Shown: positions 1 to 5,713 of the stretch, one piece after another
Layout of the letters: every line of letters begins with the position of its first letter
How positions within the stretch are numbered: the stretch's first letter is position 1
NCBI GenBank assembly: GCA_016763955.1
Contig: JAESSU010000127.1
Coordinates: 1 to 5,713 of the forward strand
Origin: Phycisphaeraceae bacterium
GTDB taxonomy: Bacteria; Planctomycetota; Phycisphaerae; Phycisphaerales; Phycisphaeraceae
Length of the DNA stretch: 5,713 nucleotides
Reading direction: 5' to 3'
Made by a program: the position numbers and the translations under genes
The notes under the pieces: generated by a model
What the model was told of the DNA's origin: nothing
The model's database searches: none
What the model saw: only the letters and a program-made list of their open reading frames with translations

Positions 1-494
1 TTCTGCCGACGCTCATGGAGGTGTGGGGCATGGAACCATCGCCAACAATCCAAGGCCGTTCATTGCTTCCCCTGATTGATGGAGAATGCGAGACGATTCA
101 CGAAGAAATATTTGCAGAGGAAAGTACCTTCCCGAGAAATTTAATTCGCTGCATACGCACAACACAATTTAAGTTCATTCGCAATTTCAGTATTGGGAAA
201 TCGACCAATACCTATAGCCTCATCCCGCCGGCATTTAATACCGGTGATTTCTATCTTTGTGACCGGCCAGAATACGAACTTTATGATCTTTTAGAAGATC
301 CACATGAGCTTCACAATTTAGCTGGCTCAGCTGAGCACCACGAGATAGAGTCGGATCTTCGTACTCGCCTAGATCAATGGATGAAGGATACAAAGGATCC
401 GATTCTTAACGGAAGTATTCAACGCCCCAAAGATGAATACGAACTTTTTCCAAAAATTCTATTGGACGAGCATTTCAAATTGCTCTGGGAATAA
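1..494 (+). CDS. Sulfatase, C-terminal part (5' end outside window)
   Basis: This is the C-terminal region of a sulfatase of the alkaline phosphatase superfamily, which hydrolyses sulfate esters (or sulfamates) of organic substrates. The frame is open to the left window edge, reading LPTLMEVWGMEPSPTIQGRS, so the Met at 15 is internal and not the start. The visible signatures are the family's late segments: the L-P-T-L helix followed by I-Q-G-R-S-L-L-P-L-I-D-G, then the C-terminal YELYDLLEDPHELHNLAG block (bases 273-326), and a helix ending in W-M-K-D-T-K-D-P-I-L. This end resembles sulfatases of the N-sulfoglucosamine sulfohydrolase-like type, but the catalytic N-terminal domain is not in the window. 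The formylglycine motif, metal ligands and any signal peptide therefore cannot be checked. It is followed by an amidohydrolase-like remnant and then the isomerase/hydrolase/sulfatase cluster, probably part of one catabolic locus. Family assignment is firm; substrate is unknown. Confidence 0.88.
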   Translation, partial: LPTLMEVWGMEPSPTIQGRSLLPLIDGECETIHEEIFAEESTFPRNLIRCIRTTQFKFIRNFSIGKSTNTYSLIPPAFNTGDFYLCDRPEYELYDLLEDPHELHNLAGSAEHHEIESDLRTRLDQWMKDTKDPILNGSIQRPKDEYELFPKILLDEHFKLLWE

Positions 495-646
495 CCTTCT
501 CTCTTGGACTTGGAGATGGTGAACTAGCCTGTTACATAGGCCTTGGCCCGATCCTGTTTGCTCACATCAGTCCCGAGGAAAAAGATTTAATCCTCGGCGG
601 GAACCCACATCGGCTCCTTAAAAAACACAGCCTTGTTACTCAATAA
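495..646 (+). pseudogene. C-terminal remnant of an amidohydrolase-family gene
   Basis: There is no start codon, but frame 2 reads as protein up to a TAA at 644-646. It begins around FSLGLGDGELACYIGLGPI and ends with SPEEKDLILGGNPHRLLKKH. An acidic/polar E-E-K segment leading to I-L-G-G-N-x-x-R-L-L is the usual C-terminal ending of amidohydrolase-2 (TIM-barrel metal-dependent hydrolase) proteins. The frame stays open leftward only to a stop at 434-436, contains no Met, and overlaps the sulfatase end in another frame, so the rest of the gene is missing. The likely history is deletion of an amidohydrolase gene that once lay between the sulfatase and the isomerase. The homology call rests on recognition of about 45 residues and has not been checked against a database. 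The alternative is a chance open frame in a spacer. Confidence 0.5.
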
Positions 647-669
647 CTAAAAACATAAAGAGTTAAACC

Positions 670-1452
670 ATGCGTATCCAACAATCATTTTGTTACCCAT
701 TATTCACTAGCGATGATTATGAATTAAGTCATCTATTTACCAAAGCACGTGCCATGGGCTATCTGGCCACCGAGTTTTGGTTCCGTGATGATTCACATGA
801 AGAGGTGATCGCTACCGCTAAAGCAAGCGGTTTAAAAATCGCCAGTGTTTGCGGGCATACTAGTCTTGAAAAAGGCTTAAATGATGTCTCTGATCATGAT
901 CGGATTGAAGCAGAAATAATTGCTTCTATTGACTATGCCGTCAAACATGAAATTCCTAGTCTGATTACTTTCTCAGGCAATCGACTCGAAGGCCAAACTG
1001 ACCAAGAAGGACTTGAAGCTTGTGCAGCAGGCCTTAAGCGTGTTTGTGGTTATGCACAAAAGCACAATATTAATTTAAATATGGAACTTTTAAATTCCAA
1101 AGTCAATCATGCGGGCTATCTCTGTGATCACACCGCTTGGGGCGTGGCTTTATGCCAGGCCGTTAATAGTCCGCGTGTGAAACTACTTTACGATATTTAT
1201 CACATGCAGATCATGGAAGGCGATGTGATTCGCACCCTCCAAGAAAACCTTCAATGGATCGGTCATTTCCATACCGCAGGCAATCCCAACCGAAAAGACC
1301 TTGATGACCAACAGGAACTCAATTATCGTGGCATCTGTAACGCCATTGCCGCAACGGATTACAAAGGCTACCTCGGCCATGAATTCAAACCCAAAGCAGA
1401 CACCCTAAAAGCACTCGCAAAAGCATTCGAAATTTGTGACCAAACAGACTAA
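670..1452 (+). CDS. Hydroxypyruvate isomerase-like TIM-barrel protein
   Basis: This 260-aa protein belongs to the AP-endonuclease-2-like TIM-barrel family of sugar isomerases and epimerases, and is closest in pattern to hydroxypyruvate isomerase (Hyi, ~258 aa). Family members interconvert aldose/ketose or 2-keto/aldehyde forms using a divalent metal and two catalytic glutamates. Diagnostic blocks are N-M-E-L-L-N (137-142, with Glu139), YDIYHMQIMEGD (174-185, with Asp175 and His178), IGHFHTAGNPNR (197-208, with His199 and His201), QELNY (215-219) and GYLGHEFKP (233-241, with Glu238). Glu139 and Glu238 match the two catalytic glutamates of E. coli Hyi. There is no signal peptide, so it is cytoplasmic. 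The ATG at 670 is the first in frame and has a weak AAAGAG upstream. Position at the head of an operon with a hydrolase and a sulfatase suggests it acts on a released sugar or keto acid. True hydroxypyruvate activity is not proven; other C3-C6 substrates occur in this family. Confidence 0.85.
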   Translation: MRIQQSFCYPLFTSDDYELSHLFTKARAMGYLATEFWFRDDSHEEVIATAKASGLKIASVCGHTSLEKGLNDVSDHDRIEAEIIASIDYAVKHEIPSLITFSGNRLEGQTDQEGLEACAAGLKRVCGYAQKHNINLNMELLNSKVNHAGYLCDHTAWGVALCQAVNSPRVKLLYDIYHMQIMEGDVIRTLQENLQWIGHFHTAGNPNRKDLDDQQELNYRGICNAIAATDYKGYLGHEFKPKADTLKALAKAFEICDQTD

Positions 1453-1457
1453 AGGGA
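1451..1457 (+). promoter_or_regulatory. Shine-Dalgarno that decides the hydrolase start
   Basis: AAAGGGA lies directly over the stop codon of the isomerase gene and 5 nt before the GTG at 1463. It supports GTG 1463 as the start of the hydrolase rather than the in-frame GTG at 1436, which lies inside the isomerase gene with no purine-rich site ahead of it. Its overlap with the upstream stop suggests translational coupling. Confidence 0.6.
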
Positions 1458-1462
1458 AAATC

Positions 1463-2269
1463 GTGACGAGTCTAGCGATAGTGAATATTTCTAAAGACAG
1501 TGTATCCCAAGGGGTGTTACGCCTATGTTACCAAAGTACTTTAGATCAATTTGAAGATTGGGCTTTGATTAGACAGCCATCGAGTTCCAGAAACTGGGTC
1601 GTCAATCTCCACGGCCACAGTTCAACAGGCGATCAACTTTATACCCGCAAGGATATTTGCGAAAACTGGATCCCGGTGTTTGATCAATATAATTGTAATA
1701 TTGTGACACCCAATCTCCGTGGCAATGCATGGATGGGGCCCGCAGCAGTCACTGATCTTCATGCACTACTTAAATATCTCCGCGTGCATTATCAAGCAGA
1801 ACGTTTTATCTTCGTCGGCGGATCGATGGGCGGAACGAGCTGTCTTATTTATGCAACATGTCACCCCGAAGATGTGGCTGGGGTGGTATCAATGTGTCCA
1901 GCAACGGATATCGAAGACTATGCCCGTTGGTGTCGTCAAAACCAAGAGGTCAACACGACGATCCGTGAAATTGCCGATGCCATTGAAGCATCCTATGGCG
2001 GCTCGCCTGACCAACAACCTCAAATTTACTTAAAACATAATGTGTCCAAAAACGCACATAGACTAAACATGCCTATGGCTATATCTCATGGTGATGCGGA
2101 TCCGCTGATCCCCGTTAAGCAGTCCAGAGATTTGGCTGCTAAGCTTACCCGTCATCCGAATTTTATATATGAAGAATTGCCCAGCGGGAACCATAACGCC
2201 CCACTTGCGAGCTTGCGTGGACTTTTTGAATTTATATTACATAGCCCGTCACTTAAAGGTCTAAAATAA
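1463..2269 (+). CDS. Alpha/beta hydrolase (putative esterase/peptidase-like)
   Basis: This is a 268-aa serine hydrolase of the alpha/beta-hydrolase fold, starting from GTG 1463. Visible in order are: a strand ending in N-L-H-G-H (residues 48-52), which supplies the oxyanion-hole H-G; T-P-N-L-R-G-N; the nucleophile elbow G-G-S-M-G-G with Ser121; the acid in H-G-D-A-D-P-L-I-P (probably Asp213); and the catalytic His244 in S-G-N-H-N-A-P-L. The triad is complete and the length is normal for a single-domain enzyme. There is no signal peptide or membrane segment, so it is probably cytoplasmic. It lies 10 nt after the isomerase and 3 nt before the sulfatase, which suggests an ester-removing step (such as deacylation) in the same pathway; that is inference from context. 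An upstream GTG at 1436 would add nine residues and overlap the isomerase gene. The fold is certain; the substrate is unknown, and prolyl-oligopeptidase-like and carbohydrate-esterase roles both remain possible. Confidence 0.85.
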   Translation: MTSLAIVNISKDSVSQGVLRLCYQSTLDQFEDWALIRQPSSSRNWVVNLHGHSSTGDQLYTRKDICENWIPVFDQYNCNIVTPNLRGNAWMGPAAVTDLHALLKYLRVHYQAERFIFVGGSMGGTSCLIYATCHPEDVAGVVSMCPATDIEDYARWCRQNQEVNTTIREIADAIEASYGGSPDQQPQIYLKHNVSKNAHRLNMPMAISHGDADPLIPVKQSRDLAAKLTRHPNFIYEELPSGNHNAPLASLRGLFEFILHSPSLKGLK

Positions 2270-2272
2270 GCC

Positions 2273-3790
2273 ATGAACAAACCCGCTACCCCTAAAAAGC
2301 CCCATGTTGTTTGGATCATGTGCGACCAACTTCGGTCAGACAAACTAGGATTCATGGGAGATTCTATCGCGCGAACGCCTAACCTTGATCGCCTTGCAAA
2401 TCGGGGCGTGGTGTTTGAAAAAATGTATCCGCAATGTTCGGTTTGCATGGGAAGTCGCGCATCAATCCTAACCGGTCGATACTTACGAACCTGCGGCATG
2501 AGCGGTGGTTCGCCATTGCTTGATCCAAGAGAAATCACCTGGCCAACCGTGCTTCAAGAAGCTGGCTATCAAACGGGTTTGTTTGGCAAACTTCATGTCA
2601 CGCCTCAGCAATATACGTTAAAGGAACTTGATCGATTTGATGCGATTACTGATGCCACGGTTTTTTTAGAACCCGCAGGAATCGGTCGCGCTCAATTTCC
2701 ACCTTCGCATCACAATTATGGTTTTCAACATCAAGTACCTTACGAAGACATTCTGCCTAGCGGTTACAAAGATTGGGTTGCCAAACGCGATCCGAAACTC
2801 GCAGCGATATTGCCCCAAAAAGGGATGCAATCCTGGGAAGGCTGGAATCAACGTTATACCGAACATCAGCCAGGTGATATCGGACCGACGGTTACGCCTG
2901 TCGAATTGCATCCCTCAATGTATATCGCAAACTCAGCATCGGAGTATTTCCAAAGCCATCACAAGCAAGGCCCTTGCGCTATGCAGGTTTCGTTTGTCGA
3001 TCCGCACCACCCGTTTGACCCGCCCGCAGAATTGCTCGCTAACTATCCGCTGGATCAGATGCCCTTGCCCCGTCACACCGACACCGGCGATGTGCAGTGG
3101 CCCCAGCGTCTTCTGGACAACACCACTGATTATAAACTGACCCCCGAAGAACAAACCCGTGATGGTATTGCCTGTTATTACGCCATGATTGAAATGGCAG
3201 ACCTAGCTGTAGGCGAACTGGTCAAAACCATTGAAGAAGCTGGCGAACTGGATAACACCATATTCTTATTCGTCGCAGACCACGGCGAATACCTAGGCGA
3301 CTATGGCCTATGGCGTAAAGGATCGTATCATTACGATTGTGTCATGCACGTACCTGCTTTTATCAGCTATCCCCATGCAGTACCCGCTGGCCAGCGAAGC
3401 GAAGGACTCACCGAAGCATTGGATATGACTGCGACCTTATTTGGCTTGCTAGACATCGATCTGCCAGCAGGAATACAAGGTACGGACATGACCCAAGGGC
3501 TAAAAAACAAAGAGCATTTGGATCGCCCGTGGATCTACACCGAATTGCATACCACGCCCTGGGGCCCGTTTTTGTGTATTCAAACTCTGCGTACCCACAC
3601 TGCTCAACTAGACGTTTATCCTGAAGATGAGCAATCGCTGTTATTTGATCTTGAAGCCGACCCCGATCAACGGCGAGATGTTTACAATGACCCTGCATAC
3701 CAATCTTTACGTGATCAGATGCAGCGAAACATGTTCAAAGAACTCTCCCGCCAGACAGACCCACTGCCCAAACCTTTGTCACAGTTTTAA
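2273..3790 (+). CDS. Sulfatase with atypical C-M-G-S-R active-site motif
   Basis: This complete 505-aa protein of the sulfatase/alkaline phosphatase superfamily is a normal length for the family. Visible are the N-terminal metal motif I-M-C-D-Q-L-R-S-D (Asp18, Gln19); the nucleophile segment CMGSRASILTGRY (58-70); G-K-L-H with Lys106; D-P-H-H-P-F-D with His245; the second metal motif A-D-H-G-E-Y-L-G-D (Asp336, His337); and W-R-K-G with Lys349. The C-terminal subdomain has I-Q-G-T-D and a final L-L-F-D-L-E-A-D-P-D block. In active sulfatases the Cys is converted to formylglycine within C-x-P/A-x-R; here Gly60 replaces Pro/Ala. The D-Q and D-H pairs resemble phosphonate monoester hydrolase and choline-sulfatase-like branches, so phosphoester or phosphonate substrates cannot be excluded. 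No signal peptide is seen: the start is M-N-K-P-A-T-P-K-K-P, followed directly by the first core strand. The protein is probably cytoplasmic, unusual for a polysaccharide sulfatase, suggesting a small imported substrate. It starts 3 nt after the hydrolase, most likely translationally coupled. Confidence 0.92.
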   Translation: MNKPATPKKPHVVWIMCDQLRSDKLGFMGDSIARTPNLDRLANRGVVFEKMYPQCSVCMGSRASILTGRYLRTCGMSGGSPLLDPREITWPTVLQEAGYQTGLFGKLHVTPQQYTLKELDRFDAITDATVFLEPAGIGRAQFPPSHHNYGFQHQVPYEDILPSGYKDWVAKRDPKLAAILPQKGMQSWEGWNQRYTEHQPGDIGPTVTPVELHPSMYIANSASEYFQSHHKQGPCAMQVSFVDPHHPFDPPAELLANYPLDQMPLPRHTDTGDVQWPQRLLDNTTDYKLTPEEQTRDGIACYYAMIEMADLAVGELVKTIEEAGELDNTIFLFVADHGEYLGDYGLWRKGSYHYDCVMHVPAFISYPHAVPAGQRSEGLTEALDMTATLFGLLDIDLPAGIQGTDMTQGLKNKEHLDRPWIYTELHTTPWGPFLCIQTLRTHTAQLDVYPEDEQSLLFDLEADPDQRRDVYNDPAYQSLRDQMQRNMFKELSRQTDPLPKPLSQF

Positions 3791-3872
3791 AGCCATTGAC
3801 ACGATTCTCTTTTTCACTGGCAAAAGCTGTTATCCATCTAAGAACAATTCTCGATATCAAAATTCTTAACAC

Positions 3873-3912
3873 CGTAACCAAGCTGTCACTAACCTATGGC
3901 AGCTTGGTTATG
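3873..3912 (+). terminator. Strong hairpin after the sulfatase operon
   Basis: TAACCAAGCTG (3875-3885) is repeated perfectly inverted as CAGCTTGGTTA (3900-3910). Pairing extends inward through a T-G wobble, C-G and A-T, leaving an 8-nt loop (3889-3896), and outward by a G-T wobble and C-G, giving a stem of about 16 pairs. It lies 82 nt after the sulfatase stop and about 100 nt before the next promoter, where a terminator is expected. No run of T follows on the plus strand (TGATGCG comes next), so it is not a textbook intrinsic terminator. It could instead stabilise the mRNA 3' end or mark a Rho-dependent end. Confidence 0.5.
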
Positions 3913-4012
3913 ATGCGTTAAAGACACCTCGACACGCCAGCTAACACAAAGCCTCATAACCGGAAAAATCAACACTAAAATCACAAGTACCAGAACATCA
4001 AGACAATCATGC

Positions 4013-4040
4013 TTGACTTATTCTTAGCATACATTATATT
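4013..4040 (+). promoter_or_regulatory. Sigma70-like promoter for aminotransferase unit
   Basis: TTGACT (4013-4018) and TATATT (4035-4040) each match the sigma70 consensus at five of six bases and are separated by 16 nt. Initiation would fall near 4047, giving a leader of about 40 nt before the ATG at 4086. The 286-nt gap 3791-4076 also holds the hairpin at 3873-3912; I see no coding remnant or RNA gene in the rest of it. The promoter suggests that the aminotransferase and the following gene are transcribed independently of the sulfatase cluster. Confidence 0.6.
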
Positions 4041-4085
4041 CGTTATGGACATATACACGCACAAACGAACATTACGGTGCTTATC

Positions 4086-5654
4086 ATGAAACAACAAAAT
4101 TTTGTCAACGTCGAGCGTTCCTTAGCTGACCTTTTAGGCACGCAGTATTTAGAATCCGTCTGTCAGGCACATGACTTTCTGTGGGATAACACTGACACCT
4201 CTTTGCCTGCGATGATTCACCAAAAACAGTCTTTTTTACCTAAAACCATGCCGCATAAAATGGCTTGCATACTCAATCGGGTTGGAACTCAGGTCATTAA
4301 GCAACCACTAAAAAAGACAGTCGCTGGAGCCGGGGCAGCCAAATTCAGTCAAGCACTAAACGCCCATGCTGCCCCCTTAAGCGCCCGGGGCTGCTATCGT
4401 ATCGGTGAAGATGGCCGTCTTTATCTGGTCGCTATGAGTGAGCATTACCACACGCCCTTAGGTCATGCATTTCCCGGTTACAAGCTAGTGGATGTTGCAC
4501 GCAAACTGGGCATTCCAAACGCAACGCACAATAACACACGGGGCACGATCACAAGACTTTTGGAAGAGGAACTCATTCGCACAGCCAACGGATTAGAACC
4601 AAGCGACCGTGACGGCCTGCAAGCTGTGCTTAATAAAAAAAATGACATGCGCATTGTGAATCGCGTCTTAAATCTGGAAACCGGTAGCCTCGCGGTAGAG
4701 GCTGCCCTAAAGATGATCCTCGCACGTTTTTTTCGTATCCAAGATGGCATGCCTGCTCCAAAGTACGACGGACGCATCCCCGTGATTCTAGTGATGGGCG
4801 ATGATGATGGCGGGTTTCAGGCAAACTACCATGGCACCACCGTGCTAACACAAATGATGCGTGGGATGTGGCCGGACATTTACCGAGACATGGATGAAAA
4901 AGGACTATGGAAAGTGGTTCCCATTCGTCCGAATTGCAAAAGCGATCTTGATCGTGCCTTTGCAGAATATGAAAACGACAAATATAAAATTGCAGGTTTC
5001 TTCCATGAAATTATCATGATGAACTACGGCGGGAAGCGTTTAACAAAAGATTTTTTAAAGTACGCACACCAACTCTGTGACCAGCACGATGCCCCTACTG
5101 TCGTTGACGAAATTCAATCATGCATGTGGGCACCAGAACTTTATTTATTCAGAGAATATGAACTGTCACCCACCTTTGTCACGATTGGTAAAGGCTTCCC
5201 CGGCGGAGAATACCCTGCCTCACGCGTGCTGTTTAGCGCAGCAATGGACACCATGCCACAATTTGGTGCACTGGTGACTAATGGGCAAGAAGAATTAGCG
5301 TCCTTGGCCTATCTGATTACCATGGCATGGGCACAAGCCAACGCATCAGTCACCCGGGAGTTGGGCGTTTACTACGAACAACGACTTACGAATTTTGCAG
5401 CAAAGTACCCACAAGCCATCGACGCTGTTGAAGGGTGGGGGCATATGACAACGCTATGTTTTTCAGATTTACAGACCGCAAAAACCTTCGTTGCCACGCT
5501 CAATCAAAATGGATTAGATGTCAGTGCACAAATCTATAAAGCCAACTGCCCACCTGTGATGCTAACTAAGCTACCATTAATAGCAGACCAACAGATCATC
5601 GATTATGTACTTGATCAAATGGAAGAAGCCATGCAAGGGCTACTAAGTCATTAA
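4086..5654 (+). CDS. Divergent class III PLP-dependent aminotransferase
   Basis: This 522-aa enzyme has the fold-type I, class III aminotransferase pattern. It would transfer an amino group from an amine or omega-amino acid to a keto acid using pyridoxal phosphate. Visible in order (numbered from the ATG at 4086) are: N-N-T-R-G-T (149-154), matching the N-T-H-G-x region; ETGSLAVEAALK (198-209), equivalent to the usual S-G-S-E-A-x-E-A-A block but with Leu for Glu; N-Y-H-G-T-T (247-252); V-V-D-E-I-Q with the PLP-binding Asp341; I-G-K-G-F-P-G-G-E-Y with the Schiff-base Lys369; and L-V-T-N-G (396-400), with Thr398 as phosphate contact. Typical members have about 420-460 residues; the extra length is an N-terminal region of about 100 residues. 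I chose ATG 4086, preceded by ACGG; an in-frame GTG at 4077 would add three residues. An alanine dehydrogenase-like gene follows after 30 nt, suggesting pyruvate as amino acceptor. The amino donor is unknown. Confidence 0.85.
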   Translation: MKQQNFVNVERSLADLLGTQYLESVCQAHDFLWDNTDTSLPAMIHQKQSFLPKTMPHKMACILNRVGTQVIKQPLKKTVAGAGAAKFSQALNAHAAPLSARGCYRIGEDGRLYLVAMSEHYHTPLGHAFPGYKLVDVARKLGIPNATHNNTRGTITRLLEEELIRTANGLEPSDRDGLQAVLNKKNDMRIVNRVLNLETGSLAVEAALKMILARFFRIQDGMPAPKYDGRIPVILVMGDDDGGFQANYHGTTVLTQMMRGMWPDIYRDMDEKGLWKVVPIRPNCKSDLDRAFAEYENDKYKIAGFFHEIIMMNYGGKRLTKDFLKYAHQLCDQHDAPTVVDEIQSCMWAPELYLFREYELSPTFVTIGKGFPGGEYPASRVLFSAAMDTMPQFGALVTNGQEELASLAYLITMAWAQANASVTRELGVYYEQRLTNFAAKYPQAIDAVEGWGHMTTLCFSDLQTAKTFVATLNQNGLDVSAQIYKANCPPVMLTKLPLIADQQIIDYVLDQMEEAMQGLLSH

Positions 5655-5671
5655 TTCAAGTCAATCAAACC

Positions 5672-5676
5672 AAGGA
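5672..5676 (+). promoter_or_regulatory. Ribosome binding site of the alanine dehydrogenase-like gene
   Basis: AAGGA lies 8 nt before the ATG at 5685. It is the best Shine-Dalgarno match among the starts in this window and supports that start, which the window edge otherwise leaves with only nine codons of evidence. No promoter is seen in the 30-nt gap, so the gene is probably co-transcribed with the aminotransferase. Confidence 0.6.
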
Positions 5677-5684
5677 TTAGATAT

Positions 5685-5713
5685 ATGAAAATTGGTGTCC
5701 CAAAAGAAATCAA
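5685..5713 (+). CDS. ald: Alanine dehydrogenase, N-terminal fragment (runs off window)
   Basis: Only nine full codons are present, M-K-I-G-V-P-K-E-I, followed by an incomplete codon beginning AA. M-x-I-G-V-P-K-E is the conserved N-terminus of NAD-dependent alanine dehydrogenase, which converts L-alanine to pyruvate, ammonium and NADH. The alpha subunit of NAD(P) transhydrogenase shares this start and often continues with E-R, whereas here E-I favours alanine dehydrogenase. The context supports this: it lies 30 nt after a class III aminotransferase that could make alanine from pyruvate, so this enzyme would regenerate the acceptor and release ammonium. The lysine/saccharopine dehydrogenase group is a less likely alternative. 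Confidence 0.6.

Noticed and set aside
573..597. CCGAGGA / TCCTCGG 7-bp inverted repeat with an 11-nt loop, as a terminator after the first sulfatase.
   Set aside because: No T-run follows, and it lies inside the amidohydrolase-like reading frame (S-P-E-E-K-D-L-I-L-G-G), which explains the bases as former coding sequence.
633..659. Possible promoter TTGTTA ... CATAAA before the isomerase gene.
   Set aside because: The spacing is only 15 nt, both boxes are poor matches, and the transcript would start only a few bases before the ATG.
2152..2538. 128-aa minus-strand open frame across the hydrolase/sulfatase junction.
   Set aside because: It is antisense to two well-supported genes, has no recognisable domain and no convincing ribosome site; the same holds for the other minus-strand frames in the window.
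3627..3869. 80-aa plus-strand open frame running out of the sulfatase end into the intergenic region.
   Set aside because: Most of it is an out-of-frame reading of the sulfatase C-terminus; the part beyond 3790 shows no recognisable protein pattern.
4077..4085. GTG at 4077 as the aminotransferase start.
   Set aside because: It adds only three residues, and ATG 4086 has the better initiation codon with ACGG at suitable spacing; the difference has no functional consequence.

Overview
The window is a bacterial catabolic segment in which every supported gene lies on the plus strand. Base composition is balanced to slightly AT-leaning. Tight gene packing, two sulfatases and a Hyi-type TIM-barrel isomerase suggest an environmental, probably marine, sulfatase-rich heterotroph of the Planctomycetota/Verrucomicrobiota/Lentisphaerota kind. 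That placement is inferred from gene content only; no rRNA or other phylogenetic marker is present.

Left part (1-646): the C-terminal end of a sulfatase whose start lies outside the window, followed by a stretch that is not an ordinary spacer. Frame 2 of this stretch reads as the last ~50 residues of an amidohydrolase (amidohydrolase-2 type) with no start codon, so it looks like a gene remnant.

Middle part (670-3790): a compact three-gene cluster with gaps of 10 and 3 nt. It encodes a hydroxypyruvate isomerase-like TIM-barrel protein, a cytoplasmic alpha/beta hydrolase with an intact Ser-Asp-His triad, and a complete 505-aa sulfatase. The sulfatase carries an atypical C-M-G-S-R nucleophile motif in place of C-x-P/A-x-R. 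With the upstream sulfatase, this reads as a small pathway that removes sulfate and ester groups from an organic substrate and then isomerises a released sugar or 2-keto acid. The actual substrate cannot be deduced.

Right part (3791-5713): a 286-nt intergenic region holds a long perfect hairpin and then a strong sigma70-like promoter (TTGACT-16 nt-TATATT), so a new transcription unit begins here. It encodes a long (~522 aa), divergent class III PLP-dependent aminotransferase. Thirty nt later comes the start of a gene whose N-terminus (MKIGVPKEI) matches alanine dehydrogenase. An aminotransferase paired with alanine dehydrogenase is the usual way to use pyruvate as amino acceptor and regenerate it with release of ammonium, as in taurine catabolism. 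The amine substrate is unknown. I see no tRNA, rRNA, CRISPR array, insertion sequence or attachment site.
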